From assembly GCA_002918705.1 (NCBI GenBank), contig PQKR01000002.1:62001-126000 (forward strand): DNA of 64,000 nucleotides, in the 5' to 3' direction. Each line of letters starts with the position of its first letter. The stretch's first letter is position 1. Positions 48,145 through 57,715 of this stretch are shown here, piece after piece. The notes beneath the pieces are model-generated. The model was not told where the DNA came from and made no database searches. It saw nothing but the letters and a program-made list of their open reading frames with translations. A program made the translations under genes and the position numbers. This DNA is from Escherichia sp. ESNIH1. GTDB taxonomy: Bacteria > Pseudomonadota > Gammaproteobacteria > Enterobacterales > Enterobacteriaceae.

Positions 48145-48615
48145 TTACGCGTTTTGTTGCAGCCAGTTCAGCACGATATCGTGGTGGTTGCTGGTTTTAA
48201 AATCGTTGAACACGTGCTCAACGACCCCGTCAGCGCCAATCAAAAAGCTGATGCGGTGAATGCCATCATAGGTTTTCCCCATAAATGACTTCTCACCCCA
48301 GACGCCAAACTGCTCGCAGACCTGATGGTCTTCATCGGACAGCAGCGTAAAGTTCAGCAGCTCTTTTTCAGCAAAGCGGGAGAGCTTTTCCGGCTTGTCG
48401 GTGCTGATGCCCAGCACTTCCACACCGATTTTCTTTAGATCGTCCATGTTATCGCGTAGGCCACAGGCCTGAACGGTACAGCCTGGGGTCATGGCTTTCG
48501 GGTAGAAATAGACCAATACACGCTGTCCCTGGAAGTCGGCCAAATTAACTTGTTCTCCGTCTTGATCCGGCAAGCTAAATTTCGGTGCGGTATCACCGGC
48601 TTTCAGTGGATTCAT
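48145..48615 (-). CDS. bcp: Thioredoxin-dependent thiol peroxidase (BCP)
   Basis: 156-residue atypical 2-Cys peroxiredoxin reducing peroxides with thioredoxin. Peroxidatic Cys46 and resolving Cys51 lie in PGCTVQACGL. ATG 48615 shares one base with the gcvR stop (TGATG), so translation is coupled; GTG 48618 is an in-frame alternative but lies inside gcvR and would break the conserved start MNPLKAGD. Length equals E. coli Bcp. Confidence 0.97.
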   Translation of the reverse strand: MNPLKAGDTAPKFSLPDQDGEQVNLADFQGQRVLVYFYPKAMTPGCTVQACGLRDNMDDLKKIGVEVLGISTDKPEKLSRFAEKELLNFTLLSDEDHQVCEQFGVWGEKSFMGKTYDGIHRISFLIGADGVVEHVFNDFKTSNHHDIVLNWLQQNA

Positions 48616-49187
48616 CACTTCGCTCCATCCTGTTCATCGTTCTGGGAATAGTTGACGACATTTATACTGCCCTGCGCATTTAATTCTGTACATAGTACTT
48701 TAAAAGCTTGTTCAATTTTTGCCGCATCTTCTAACGCCGGGCTATGGGCCGTAATTTGTATAAAGAGCTGGGCGGCCGTGTCGGCCTGAGCAGGCTGGGT
48801 GCGGGAGACCAGCTCGGCAATATTCATCTGATGCGCATCGAACAGGGCGGTGAAGCGCTCGATCAGGTGCGGGGAGTCCGCCACCTCAACCTGCACCCAC
48901 ACCGTGGCGGGCAGCGCCGCGCCGGGCCTGGCGGTGGTGCGTTTCATGACGATCAGCAGATCCAACTCCGCGCCCTTCAGCGGCAGCGTGGATTCAATCA
49001 ACGCTATTGCGTTCCATGAACCGGAAAGCAGCATGATAAAGGTGAACTCTTCCCCGAGCATCGCCAGCCGGCTATCTTCGATATTACAGCCGCAGCTGCT
49101 CACGTGACGGGTGATCGTGTTGACGATACCAGGTCTGTCGACACCTAGCGCAGTGATAACCAGATAATGTTGTGATGAAGGGGTCAA
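48615..49187 (-). CDS. gcvR: Glycine cleavage system transcriptional repressor
   Basis: 190-residue protein with two ACT domains (about residues 5-85 and 93-170), matching E. coli GcvR. It does not bind DNA itself; it sequesters the activator GcvA to repress gcvTHP when glycine is low. The frame runs back to 49352, but TTG 49187, with AGGAAGAACAGG just upstream, gives the family start TPSSQHYLVITALG and exact E. coli length. The upstream stretch contains a terminator hairpin on the coding strand (49243-49270), which argues against the longer start. bcp overlaps its stop. Confidence 0.92.
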   Translation of the reverse strand: MTPSSQHYLVITALGVDRPGIVNTITRHVSSCGCNIEDSRLAMLGEEFTFIMLLSGSWNAIALIESTLPLKGAELDLLIVMKRTTARPGAALPATVWVQVEVADSPHLIERFTALFDAHQMNIAELVSRTQPAQADTAAQLFIQITAHSPALEDAAKIEQAFKVLCTELNAQGSINVVNYSQNDEQDGAK

Positions 49188-49242
49188 ACCTGTTCTTCCT
49201 GTAGATGCTTCGCTAACTGTTTCGGTAATCCTAAGGAAAGCA

Positions 49243-49270
49243 TAAAAAAAACCGGCATACAACCGCCGGA
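49243..49270 (-). terminator. Intrinsic terminator in the gcvR leader
   Basis: On the minus strand CCGGC, loop GGTTGTAT, GCCGG followed by eight T. It lies 56 bases before the gcvR start and points in the gcvR direction, so it is either an attenuator of gcvR-bcp or ends a short leader RNA that starts in the dapA/gcvR gap. Confidence 0.62.
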
Positions 49271-49344
49271 ACGCCTCGCGTCGCTTGCTTTTATTACAGC
49301 ACCAAACGTACCATTGAGAATCTTGTTTGCACAGAGGATGGCCC

Positions 49345-50223
49345 ATGTTCACGGGAAGTATTGTCGCGCTTGTTACACCGATGGATGATAAAGGTAATGT
49401 CTGCCGGTCAAGCCTGAAGAAACTGATTGATTATCATGTCGCCAGCGGAACCTCGGCGATTGTATCGGTAGGCACTACCGGTGAGTCCGCCACGCTGAGC
49501 CATGAGGAACATGGTGACGTCGTAATGCTGACGCTGGAGCTGGCCGACGGGCGCATCCCGGTTATCGCAGGAACCGGCGCAAACGCCACCGCCGAAGCGA
49601 TAAGCCTTACCCAGCGCTTCAACGACAGCGGCGTAGTGGGCTGCCTGACGGTAACGCCTTACTACAACCGTCCGACTCAGGAAGGGCTGTTCCAGCACTT
49701 TAAAGCCATCGCGGAACACACTGATCTGCCGCAAATTCTGTATAATGTACCTTCGCGTACCGGTTGCGATATGCTGCCTGAAACGGTGGGTCGTCTGGCG
49801 AAAGTGAACAATATTGTCGCAATCAAAGAGGCTACCGGGAACTTAAGTCGTGTTCACCAGATCAAAGAGCTGGTTTCAGATGACTTTGGTCTTCTGAGCG
49901 GTGACGACGCCACCGGGCTGGACTTTATGCAGCTTGGTGGTCATGGTGTGATCTCCGTGACCGCCAACGTGGCCGCACGCGACATGGCAGAGATGTGCCG
50001 TCTGGCTGCTGAAGGGCAGTTTAGCGAAGCGCGGGTGATTAACCAGCGTCTGATGCCGTTACACAACAAACTATTTGTCGAACCCAATCCTATCCCGGTG
50101 AAATGGGCATGTAAGGAGTTGGGGCTTGTGGCGACCGACACGCTGCGTCTGCCGATGACGCCGATTACCGACCACGGTCGTGAGGCTGTTACCGCTGCGC
50201 TTAAGCACGCCGGTTTGCTGTAA
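49345..50223 (+). CDS. dapA: 4-hydroxy-tetrahydrodipicolinate synthase
   Basis: 292-residue TIM-barrel aldolase that condenses pyruvate and aspartate semialdehyde in lysine/diaminopimelate synthesis. Schiff-base Lys in AIKEATG (about residue 161), Tyr in [10 protein letters not shown] (133) and the GTTGESATL motif are present. ATG 49345 fits the family start [13 protein letters not shown]; the frame extends back to 49327. bamC follows 16 bases downstream on the same strand, as in E. coli. Confidence 0.98.
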   Translation: MFTGSIVALVTPMDDKGNVCRSSLKKLIDYHVASGTSAIVSVGTTGESATLSHEEHGDVVMLTLELADGRIPVIAGTGANATAEAISLTQRFNDSGVVGCLTVTPYYNRPTQEGLFQHFKAIAEHTDLPQILYNVPSRTGCDMLPETVGRLAKVNNIVAIKEATGNLSRVHQIKELVSDDFGLLSGDDATGLDFMQLGGHGVISVTANVAARDMAEMCRLAAEGQFSEARVINQRLMPLHNKLFVEPNPIPVKWACKELGLVATDTLRLPMTPITDHGREAVTAALKHAGLL

Positions 50224-50239
50224 AGTTTAGGGAGATTTG

Positions 50240-51271
50240 ATGGCTTACTCAGTACAGAAGTCGCGCCTGGTGAAGGTAGCGAGTGTTTCGCTTGTTATGC
50301 TGCTCGCTGCCTGTAGTTCGGACTCGCGCTATAAGCGCCAGGTTAGCGGTGATGAATCCTATCTGGATGCCGCGCCGCTTGGTGAACTTCACGCGCCTGC
50401 TGGCATGATCCTGCCGGTGCAGAACGGTGACTACAACATTCCAGTCGCCAACGGCAGCGGTGCCGTCGGTAAAGCGCTGGATATCCGCCCACCGGCCCAG
50501 CCGCTGGCGCTGGTAACAGGTGCTCGCACCCAGTTTACCGGTGATACCGCAACGCTGCTGGTAGAGAACGGCAACCGCACCACGCTGTGGCCGCAGGTAG
50601 TAAGCATCGTTCAGGGCAACAACTACGCGATTGATAAACGCGACGACGCCGCGCAGACGCTGACCACCGGTTGGGTCGACTGGAACCGTCTCGACGAAGA
50701 TCAGCAGTACCGTGGCCGTTATCAAATCTCGGTTAAACCGCAGGGCTATCAGCAGGCGGTTATCGTGAAGCTGATGAACCTGGAGCAGGCTGGCAAGCCG
50801 GTGGCCGATACCGCCTCGCTGCAGCGTTACAGCACCGAAATGCTGAATGCGATCTCCGCCGGGCTGGATAAAACCGCGACTGCGGCTCAGAACGCCGCCC
50901 AGAACCGCTCCGCCGCCACCCTCGACGTTCAGAGCGGTGCCGACGATACCGGTCTGCCAATGCTGGTAGTCCGTGGGCCGTTTAACGTTGTCTGGCAGCG
51001 CCTGCCCGCTACCCTTGAGAAAGTGGGCATGAAGGTAACCGACTCCACGCGCTCAACCGGCAGCATGGCGGTGACCTACAAGCCGCTCTCTGACAGCGAC
51101 TGGCAGGCGCTTGGCGCGCGCGATCCGGGTCTCACCTCCGGCGACTATAAGCTGCAGGTAGGCGATCTCGATAACCGCAGCAGCCTGCAGTTTATCGATC
51201 CGAAAGGGCACACCCTCACCCAGGCGCAAAACGACGCGCTGGTGGCCGTTTTCGAAGCTGCATTCAAGTAA
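50240..51271 (+). CDS. bamC: Outer-membrane assembly lipoprotein BamC
   Basis: 343-residue lipoprotein of the BAM complex. Lipobox LLAAC with Cys25, an unstructured N-terminal stretch that lies along BamD, and two helix-grip domains (about residues 100-220 and 230-343). ATG 50240 follows AGGGAGATTTG; a TTG three bases earlier is an unlikely start. Co-transcribed with dapA and followed by a strong terminator. Confidence 0.97.
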   Translation: MAYSVQKSRLVKVASVSLVMLLAACSSDSRYKRQVSGDESYLDAAPLGELHAPAGMILPVQNGDYNIPVANGSGAVGKALDIRPPAQPLALVTGARTQFTGDTATLLVENGNRTTLWPQVVSIVQGNNYAIDKRDDAAQTLTTGWVDWNRLDEDQQYRGRYQISVKPQGYQQAVIVKLMNLEQAGKPVADTASLQRYSTEMLNAISAGLDKTATAAQNAAQNRSAATLDVQSGADDTGLPMLVVRGPFNVVWQRLPATLEKVGMKVTDSTRSTGSMAVTYKPLSDSDWQALGARDPGLTSGDYKLQVGDLDNRSSLQFIDPKGHTLTQAQNDALVAVFEAAFK

Positions 51272-51277
51272 AAAATC

Positions 51278-51303
51278 AGGCCGGATTGCTCCGGCCTTTT
51301 TTA
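51278..51303 (+). terminator. Intrinsic terminator after bamC
   Basis: AGGCCGGA, loop TTGC, TCCGGCCT followed by a T run; perfect 8-bp stem. Confidence 0.92.
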
Positions 51304-51309
51304 TCAGGG

Positions 51310-51338
51310 TAGACGCAAACGTGTGCGTAGCGGATAAT
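51310..51338 (+). promoter_or_regulatory. purC promoter with PurR operator
   Basis: ACGCAAACGTGTGCGT (51313-51328) matches the PurR consensus at 15 of 16 bases. It lies between a -35-like TAGACG (51310-51315) and a -10-like GATAAT (51333-51338) spaced 17 bases apart, so PurR binding should block the promoter. Confidence 0.85.
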
Positions 51339-51388
51339 GGCCGCAATAAGTCCTCAAATCATCACACCTGGAACCTGGAGTAACAAAG

Positions 51389-52102
51389 ATGCAAAAGCAA
51401 GCTGAGTTGTATCGTGGCAAAGCGAAGACCGTATACAGTACGGAAAACCCGGACCTGTTGGTGCTCGAATTCCGCAATGATACGTCAGCAGGGGATGGCG
51501 CGCGCATTGAACAGTTCGATCGTAAGGGCATGGTGAACAACAAGTTCAACCACTTCATTATGAGCAAGCTGGAAGAGGCGGGTATTCCAACACAGATGGA
51601 GCAGCTGCTCTCCGATACCGAATGTCTGGTGAAAAAGCTGGAGATGGTCCCGGTAGAGTGCGTTATCCGTAACCGCGCCGCAGGTTCGCTGGTGAAGCGT
51701 CTGGGTATTGAAGAGGGAATGATACTGAATCCGCCTCTCTTCGATCTGTTCCTCAAAAATGATGAAATGCACGACCCGATGGTTAACGACTCCTACTGCG
51801 AAACCTTCGGCTGGGTGAATCAGAAGAACCTGGCGCGCATGAAAGAGCTCACCTACAAGGCCAACGACGTACTGACCAAGCTGTTCGACGACGCGGGTCT
51901 GATCCTGGTGGACTTCAAGCTGGAGTTTGGCCTGTTCAACGGCGAAGTGGTGCTGGGCGATGAGTTCTCCCCGGATGGCAGCCGCCTGTGGGACAAAGAG
52001 ACGATGGATAAAATGGACAAAGACCGCTTCCGCCAGAGCCTGGGGGGCGTGATCGAAGCCTATGAAGCCGTGGCCCACCGTCTCGGCGTGAAACTGGATT
52101 AA
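51389..52102 (+). CDS. purC: Phosphoribosylaminoimidazole-succinocarboxamide synthase (SAICAR synthetase)
   Basis: 237-residue ATP-dependent ligase adding aspartate to CAIR in purine synthesis. The signatures [26 protein letters not shown] and LVDFKLEFG are intact, as in E. coli PurC. CCTGGAGTAACAAAG precedes ATG 51389. Monocistronic, under a PurR-type promoter. Confidence 0.98.
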   Translation: MQKQAELYRGKAKTVYSTENPDLLVLEFRNDTSAGDGARIEQFDRKGMVNNKFNHFIMSKLEEAGIPTQMEQLLSDTECLVKKLEMVPVECVIRNRAAGSLVKRLGIEEGMILNPPLFDLFLKNDEMHDPMVNDSYCETFGWVNQKNLARMKELTYKANDVLTKLFDDAGLILVDFKLEFGLFNGEVVLGDEFSPDGSRLWDKETMDKMDKDRFRQSLGGVIEAYEAVAHRLGVKLD

Positions 52103-52120
52103 TTCAGCCTTTCACCTTTA

Positions 52121-52147
52121 GCCGGAGGCGTTCCCCACTCCTCCGGC
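52121..52147 (+). terminator. Hairpin after purC
   Basis: GCCGGAGG (52121-52128) and CCTCCGGC (52140-52147) form a perfect 8-bp stem 18 bases after the purC stop; no T run, so weak or pause-type. Confidence 0.55.
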
Positions 52148-52229
52148 CTGTTACAGCACCTTTCTTATGGTAATCCTGCCCTTAACCGCCTACGATCAAT
52201 CATATTATTAAAATATCTCTGAGGTGATT

Positions 52230-53090
52230 ATGCGTTGGCAAGGGCGTCGCGAAAGTAATAACGTTGAAGACAGGCGTAGCGAATCAGGTAGCCCGCTGGG
52301 CGGCCGCGGGCTGCGTTTGCCCCGGGGTAAAGGCGGGATCATTCTGCTGATCATTGTCGTGATTGGTGGCTACTACGGCGTGGATTTAACCGGGCTGCTC
52401 ACCGGCCAGCCTATCTCACAGCCGGGTACCCAGCAGGTGGCCACTCCCCAGGAGAATGAGGCGGCGAAGTTTACCCGCGTCATTTTTGCGACTACCGAAG
52501 AGACGTGGACCCAGCTGTTTGAGAAAATGGGCCGCACCTATCAGCAGCCTACCCTGGTGATGTACCGTAACTATACCCAGACCGGCTGCGGTACCGGCCA
52601 GTCGGTCATGGGGCCGTTCTACTGCCCGGCGGACGGCAAAGTCTATATCGATCTCTCCTTCTACGATGAGATGAAGAGCAAGCTCGGCGCGGCGGGCGAC
52701 TTCGCCCAGGGCTATGTCATTGCCCACGAAGTGGGTCACCACGTACAGAAGCTGCTGGGCATCGAACCGAAAGTGCGCCAGCTGCAGCAAAACGCTTCCC
52801 AGGTTGAGGTTAACCGTCTGTCGGTGATGATGGAGCTGCAGGCAGACTGCTTCGCCGGCGTCTGGGGCCGCAGTATGCAGCAGCAGGGCGTGATGGAGGA
52901 GGGCGACCTGCAGGAGGGGTTGAACGCCGCCGAAGCGATCGGGGACGATCGTCTCCAGCAGCAGAGCCAGGGCCGGGTAGTGCCGGATAGCTTTACCCAC
53001 GGCACCTCCGAACAGCGTTACACCTGGTTTAAACGTGGCTTTGATACGGGTGACGTCGCCCAGTGCAACACCTTTGGCAAAAATCTGTAA
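52230..53090 (+). CDS. ypfJ: Zinc metallopeptidase-like membrane protein YpfJ
   Basis: 286-residue protein of the neutral zinc metallopeptidase-like family. A basic N-terminus precedes one membrane helix (about residues 38-55). The soluble part, predicted periplasmic, carries HEVGHH at 166-171 and the downstream [11 protein letters not shown] with a third ligand region. ATG 52230 follows GAGGTGATT; the codon pair upstream is unlikely. Matches E. coli YpfJ, whose substrate is unknown. tmcA follows 24 bases downstream. Confidence 0.93.
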   Translation: MRWQGRRESNNVEDRRSESGSPLGGRGLRLPRGKGGIILLIIVVIGGYYGVDLTGLLTGQPISQPGTQQVATPQENEAAKFTRVIFATTEETWTQLFEKMGRTYQQPTLVMYRNYTQTGCGTGQSVMGPFYCPADGKVYIDLSFYDEMKSKLGAAGDFAQGYVIAHEVGHHVQKLLGIEPKVRQLQQNASQVEVNRLSVMMELQADCFAGVWGRSMQQQGVMEEGDLQEGLNAAEAIGDDRLQQQSQGRVVPDSFTHGTSEQRYTWFKRGFDTGDVAQCNTFGKNL

Positions 53091-53114
53091 GGCTACATTT
53101 TCAGGAACAGTGAC

Positions 53115-55136
53115 ATGGAGCGTTTAATTGCCCTAAGCGCGCAGATGGCGCGCGAGGGCATCCGCCGCCTGCTGGTTATCAGTGGGGAAGCGACGTGGTG
53201 TGCCCAGCAGGCTAACGCATTAATTACCACCCAGGACGCGCTGTGGGTGGGCGATGAGCAGGATGCCTCCCAGGCGGCGCACCACTGCCATCCTCGGGCG
53301 CTCACTACGCTGCTGGGCCGCGAGTTCAGCCATGCCGTTTTTGATGCCCGTAGGGGTTTTGACGTTGCTGCCTTTGCGGCGCTCGGCGGCACGCTACGGG
53401 CTGGCGGTTGGCTTGTCCTGCTGACACCTGCGCTTTCCCGCTGGGCAGCGCTCCCCGACGCCGACGCCTGCCGCTGGAGCGATACCGCTCAGCCCATCGC
53501 CACTCCACGCTTTATCGACCACTTTTGCCGCACGCTACAGGCGCACGGCGAGGCGATCCTCTGGCAGCAGGGGCAGCCGCTCACGCTTCCTGATTTCGCA
53601 CCGCGTCCCGCGTGGCACCCGGCCAGCGGGGCGCCGGAGCGGGAGCAGGCTGCGATCCTCGCTGAACTACAGGCTATGTCGCCTGGCGTCATGGTGGTGA
53701 CCGCCCCGCGCGGGCGCGGCAAGTCGGCGCTGGCGGGAATGCATCTCCGCTATTTGCAGGGCAACGCCATCGTTACCGCCCCGACCCGGGCCGCCACCGA
53801 CGTGCTGGCACAGTTTGCCGGGGACGCAGTTAACTTTATTCCTCCTGATGCGTTGCTCCAGCGGCTGGTTGATGGCGACCCGGATCGTCCTGACTGGCTG
53901 CTTGTGGATGAGGCGGCGGCGATACCTGGCCCGCTGCTGCGCCAGCTGATTGCCGGATTCAGTCGGGTTCTGCTCACCACGACCGTGCAGGGCTACGAGG
54001 GGACAGGGCAGGGCTTCTTGCTGAAGCTCTGCGCCGGGCTGGAACATCTGCACTATGCCAGACTTACCACGCCGCTACGCTGGGCCAGCGGCTGCCCGCT
54101 GGAAGCCTTCATCAGCGATCTGCTGCTGTTTGATGATGCCGCTCCCGGTTCGGCTCCAGGCGCTGAATACCGTATTTCTCCTCTCACGCAGGATACCTGG
54201 CTCACCTCCCCCGAGCGGGCTACCGCGCTCTACCGCCTGCTGGCTAGCGCCCACTACCGAACCTCGCCTCTCGATCTGCGGCGGATGATGGACGCCCCAG
54301 GCCAGCGCTTCTGGCAGGCGCTGGCCGGCGAGCAGCCCATCGCCGCGCTGTGGCTGGTGGAAGAGGGGGGACTCTCCCCCGCGCTTAGCCAGGCGGTGTG
54401 GGCGGGATTCCGGCGGCCGCGCGGCAATCTTGTCGCTCAATCGCTGGCGGCACACGGTGCCAGCCCGCTGGCGGCCACGCTGGTGGGGTGTCGTATTAGC
54501 CGTATTGCCGTTCACCCGACGCGTCAGCGGGAGGGCATCGGCCAGCGGCTCATTGCCGAGGCGTATACCCACTGCGCAGGCTGCGACTATCTTTCGGTAA
54601 GCTTCGGCTATACCCGCGAGCTGTGGCGGTTCTGGCAGCGCTGCGGTTTTCAGCTGGTGCGGCTGGGCAGCTATCGTGAAGCCAGCAGCGGCTGCTACAC
54701 GGCGATGGCCATCCTGCCGCTCACCCCTGCGGCAGAGGCGCTGGTGGCGACAGAGCAGCGCAGACTGGCGAGAGATCTGCCCTGGCTGGCCCCCTGGCGT
54801 GACGAAAAGTTACCCCTACCGCCGGGGGAGCCGACTACCCTTAATAGTGACGACTGGCACGAGCTGGCGGGTTTTGCTTTTGCCCATCGTCCGCTCTCGG
54901 CCGCCACCGGTGCGCTCAGTCGTCTGCTGATGAGCAGTGACCTGCCGCTGGCAGCGCTGCGCAGCCAGCTGGAGCAGCATCTCAGCGAGGCACAGGCCTG
55001 TCAGCGTCTGGAGCTGGCCGGACGTAAAGCATTGCTGGCCGCCCAGCGAAAAGAGGTGGCAGAGGCGCTGACTTCTCTGGATAGTGAGCGGACAGCGCAG
55101 AGCCAGCAGCAGGTGGTAAACCTGCAATTTTTTTAA
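53115..55136 (+). CDS. tmcA: tRNA(Met) cytidine acetyltransferase
   Basis: 673-residue enzyme that makes N4-acetylcytidine at the wobble base of elongator tRNA-Met using ATP and acetyl-CoA. An N-terminal domain (about 1-170) is followed by the RNA-helicase-like module with Walker A RGRGKSALAG near residue 200 and Walker B VDEAAAIP, and a GNAT acetyltransferase domain (about 370-520, VHPTRQREGIGQRL). C-terminal tail domain present. Close in length and sequence to E. coli TmcA. Forms a likely unit with ypfJ and ypfH. Confidence 0.95.
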   Translation: MERLIALSAQMAREGIRRLLVISGEATWCAQQANALITTQDALWVGDEQDASQAAHHCHPRALTTLLGREFSHAVFDARRGFDVAAFAALGGTLRAGGWLVLLTPALSRWAALPDADACRWSDTAQPIATPRFIDHFCRTLQAHGEAILWQQGQPLTLPDFAPRPAWHPASGAPEREQAAILAELQAMSPGVMVVTAPRGRGKSALAGMHLRYLQGNAIVTAPTRAATDVLAQFAGDAVNFIPPDALLQRLVDGDPDRPDWLLVDEAAAIPGPLLRQLIAGFSRVLLTTTVQGYEGTGQGFLLKLCAGLEHLHYARLTTPLRWASGCPLEAFISDLLLFDDAAPGSAPGAEYRISPLTQDTWLTSPERATALYRLLASAHYRTSPLDLRRMMDAPGQRFWQALAGEQPIAALWLVEEGGLSPALSQAVWAGFRRPRGNLVAQSLAAHGASPLAATLVGCRISRIAVHPTRQREGIGQRLIAEAYTHCAGCDYLSVSFGYTRELWRFWQRCGFQLVRLGSYREASSGCYTAMAILPLTPAAEALVATEQRRLARDLPWLAPWRDEKLPLPPGEPTTLNSDDWHELAGFAFAHRPLSAATGALSRLLMSSDLPLAALRSQLEQHLSEAQACQRLELAGRKALLAAQRKEVAEALTSLDSERTAQSQQQVVNLQFF

Positions 55137-55213
55137 CTAACTCATTCAGTTAAATGGCATGGTCATCGCCGCCGTGCGGCGTAAACTTACCTCAACGCTA
55201 TAAGGAGACCGCC

Positions 55214-55912
55214 ATGAAACATGACTATCATGTTGTACAACGCCCGGATAAACCGGCCAGCCAGCTGCTGCTACTGTTTCACGGCGTCGGCGATAATCCG
55301 GTCGCGATGGGGCAGGTCGGCACCGGCTTTGCCGCCCGTTTTCCGGACGCACTGATCGTCAGCGTTGGTGGGGCTGAACCCTGTGGCCCCGCGCCGGCGC
55401 GGCAGTGGTTCTCTGTCCAGGGCGTGACGGAGGAGGATCGCCAGGGACGCGTGGACGCTATTATGCCCACCTTTATCGAGACGGTTCGCTACTGGCAGCA
55501 CGAAAGCGGACTGGGGCCGCAGGCCACGGCGCTGATCGGCTTTTCGCAGGGGGCAATCATGGCGCTGGAGGGGGTAAAAGCCCAGCCGGATCTGGCGTCG
55601 CGGGTGATCGCCTTTAGCGGTCGCTTTGCCAGTCTGCCTGCGACTATCAGCGCTGCGGTCACTATCCACCTGATCCACGGCGGTGAGGATCGGGTGATTG
55701 AGCTGGCACATGCCGTGGCTGCTCAGGAGGCGCTGTTACAGGCCGGGGGTGATGTGACGCTGGATATCGTTGACGATGTCGGACACGCGATTAGCCACGA
55801 GAGTATGCAGCTGGCGCTGGACCGTCTGAGCTATACCGTGCCGAAGCACTATTTTGATGAGGCGCTGAGCGGCGGCAAGTTCAACGACGACGATATTGTC
55901 GAGTTTATGTAG
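55214..55912 (+). CDS. ypfH: Alpha/beta-hydrolase (carboxylesterase) YpfH
   Basis: 232-residue serine hydrolase of the phospholipase/carboxylesterase group. Nucleophile Ser in GFSQG, Asp in HGGEDRVI and His in VGHAISHES form the triad; LFHGVGDNP supplies the oxyanion region. E. coli YpfH has esterase activity in vitro on short esters; the natural substrate is unknown. ATG 55214 with TAAGGAGACCGCC is chosen; the frame extends back to 55154. The stop is followed by a REP pair. Confidence 0.93.
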   Translation: MKHDYHVVQRPDKPASQLLLLFHGVGDNPVAMGQVGTGFAARFPDALIVSVGGAEPCGPAPARQWFSVQGVTEEDRQGRVDAIMPTFIETVRYWQHESGLGPQATALIGFSQGAIMALEGVKAQPDLASRVIAFSGRFASLPATISAAVTIHLIHGGEDRVIELAHAVAAQEALLQAGGDVTLDIVDDVGHAISHESMQLALDRLSYTVPKHYFDEALSGGKFNDDDIVEFM

Positions 55913-55914
55913 AG

Positions 55915-55990
55915 TTGTAGGTCGGGCAAGCCTGGCGCCGCCCGACATAACAACACGTAATGCCCGGTGGCGCTACGCTTACCGGGCCTA
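55915..55990. repeat. BIME between ypfH and ypfN
   Basis: Two REP palindromes: TTGTAGGTCGGGCAAGC...GCCGCCCGACA (55915-55947) and TGCCCGGTGGCGCTACGC...ACCGGGCCTA (55961-55990). The second overlaps the last codon of minus-strand ypfN by a few bases. Confidence 0.86.
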
Positions 55991-56176
55991 CTTCTTCTTC
56001 GGCCAGTCGTCTTCGTCGTCCCACTTATCGTTAAAGTCGCGATGCGGGGGCAGATCGGGCTTGTTGGCGAGAAATTTTTTATGGTCGACGCGCTTGAGGT
56101 CTTTAATGACGTTCAGCAGCACGCCCACCAGGAAAACCAGTACCAGAATCCACCAGTATTTAGCCAGCCATTCCAT
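55988..56176 (-). CDS. ypfN: Small membrane protein YpfN
   Basis: 62-residue protein with one N-terminal membrane helix (about residues 6-23, [17 protein letters not shown]) and a charged C-terminal tail ([16 protein letters not shown]). It matches the conserved YpfN family, of unknown function. ATG 56176 has GAGGAC at the right spacing; ATG 56182 would leave only 2 bases to it. The C-terminus is a few residues shorter than in E. coli, where the REP pair begins here. dapE ends 27 bases upstream on the same strand. Confidence 0.9.
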   Translation of the reverse strand: MEWLAKYWWILVLVFLVGVLLNVIKDLKRVDHKKFLANKPDLPPHRDFNDKWDDEDDWPKKK

Positions 56177-56203
56177 GCTCATGTCCTCATTCAGAAACGC
56201 CTA

Positions 56204-57331
56204 TTATGCAACGAGCCGTTCCATAATGCGTTGATACATACGGGCCAGCAGCTGCAGATCGGCGGCGTTTACGCATTCGTTGATTTTATGAATGGTCGCA
56301 TTCACCGGCCCCAGTTCCACCACCTGAGCACCCATCCGCGCGATAAAACGCCCGTCCGAGGTTCCGCCCGTGGTTAACAGCTGCGGTTCAATTTCATTAT
56401 AGTGCGCAATCGACTTCACTACCGCATCCACCAGCTTGCCGCGCGAGGTCAGGAACGGCTGGCCGGAAACCCACCACTCAACGCTGTAGCGCAGCTGATG
56501 TTTATCCAGCAAGGCTGCAACGCGGGCCTTGATCGCCTCGTCGGTAAGCTCGGTGCTGAAGCGGAAGTTAAACTGCACTTTCAGGTCACCGGGGATCACG
56601 TTGTTGCTGCCGGTACCGGCCTGAATATTGGCGATCTGCATGCTGGTCGGCGGGAAGAATTCGTTACCCCGATCCCACTCGATGGCCACCAGCTCGTTAA
56701 GCATCGGGGCTGCGCGGTGTACCGGGTTGTCCGCCAGGTGCGGGTAGGCCACGTGGCCCTGCACGCCGTGAATAGTCAGGTTGCAGGTCATCGAACCGCG
56801 ACGCCCGTTTTTTACCACGTCGCCCACGACTTCGGTACTGGAGGGTTCGCCTACCAGGCAGTAGTCGAGGCGTTCGTTACGCGCCATCAGCGCCTCTACG
56901 ACCTTCACCGTGCCATGAGTCGCGCTAGCCTCTTCGTCGGAGGTGATCAGGAAAGCCAGTCGACCTTTATGGTGCGGATGCTGGGCGACGAAGCGCTCGG
57001 CGGCTACCACCATCGCGGCCAGGGAGCCTTTCATGTCGGCCGCGCCACGGCCATACAGCATCCCGTCACGAATGGTGGGTTCAAACGGCGGATTGATCCA
57101 GCGGTCGACGTCACCAGCGGGGACCACGTCGGTATGACCGGCAAACGCCAGCGTCTCGCCCTGGCCGCGCCATGCCCAGAAGTTTTGCGTGTCGCCAAAA
57201 TCCATCCGTTCAACGGTAAAGCCGATAGCGCGCAGGCGTTCGATCATTAACGCCTGGCATCCTGCGTCGTCGGGACTGAGAGAAGGGCGGCGAATAAGCT
57301 GTTGGGTCAGCTCAATAACCGGGCATGACAT
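56204..57331 (-). CDS. dapE: Succinyl-diaminopimelate desuccinylase
   Basis: 375-residue dinuclear zinc hydrolase that releases succinate from N-succinyl-LL-diaminopimelate in lysine and cell-wall synthesis. Metal ligands lie in [12 protein letters not shown] (His/Asp) and DEEASATHG (Glu), and the C-terminal HKINECVN holds the last His. The dimerisation insert is present. Length equals E. coli DapE. yffB lies 3 bases upstream, in one operon. Confidence 0.97.
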   Translation of the reverse strand: MSCPVIELTQQLIRRPSLSPDDAGCQALMIERLRAIGFTVERMDFGDTQNFWAWRGQGETLAFAGHTDVVPAGDVDRWINPPFEPTIRDGMLYGRGAADMKGSLAAMVVAAERFVAQHPHHKGRLAFLITSDEEASATHGTVKVVEALMARNERLDYCLVGEPSSTEVVGDVVKNGRRGSMTCNLTIHGVQGHVAYPHLADNPVHRAAPMLNELVAIEWDRGNEFFPPTSMQIANIQAGTGSNNVIPGDLKVQFNFRFSTELTDEAIKARVAALLDKHQLRYSVEWWVSGQPFLTSRGKLVDAVVKSIAHYNEIEPQLLTTGGTSDGRFIARMGAQVVELGPVNATIHKINECVNAADLQLLARMYQRIMERLVA

Positions 57332-57334
57332 AGA

Positions 57335-57715
57335 CTACACCTCGTTAAAATAGCGCTCGTAGCTGGTTTCTTTGAAACCCAGCAGCATAGGCTTACCGGG
57401 CGCGCAGAGCAATGGGCGTTTGATAATTGCAGGCATTTCAAGCATCAACTCTGCCGCCGCAGGGGCATTTTGAATGCTTTCCCGCCGTGCTTCCTCCAGC
57501 TTGCGCCAGGTGGTGCCCCGGGTGTTTAGCAGCGCTTCCCATCCCAGTTCAGCCATAAAAGTATCGAGCAGGGCTGCATCCAGCCCGTCGGCCCGGTAGT
57601 CATGGAAACGGTAGGCTATCTGCTGCTCATCGAGCCAGCGACGCGCCTTCTTAACGGTGTCGCAATTTTTGATGCCATACAGTACTGGCAGCGCATCTGA
57701 TGAAAAGTTATTCAT
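57335..57715 (-). CDS. yffB: ArsC/Spx-family protein YffB
   Basis: 126-residue thioredoxin-fold protein. The nucleophile-type Cys in [11 protein letters not shown] and the downstream KRPLL motif are present, as in E. coli YffB, which binds glutathione in vitro but has no assigned role. The N-terminus is about 8 residues longer than in E. coli ([14 protein letters not shown]), from ATG 57715 with a weak AGAAAG ribosome site. The stop lies 3 bases before dapE, so the two are one operon. Confidence 0.9.
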   Translation of the reverse strand: MNNFSSDALPVLYGIKNCDTVKKARRWLDEQQIAYRFHDYRADGLDAALLDTFMAELGWEALLNTRGTTWRKLEEARRESIQNAPAAAELMLEMPAIIKRPLLCAPGKPMLLGFKETSYERYFNEV

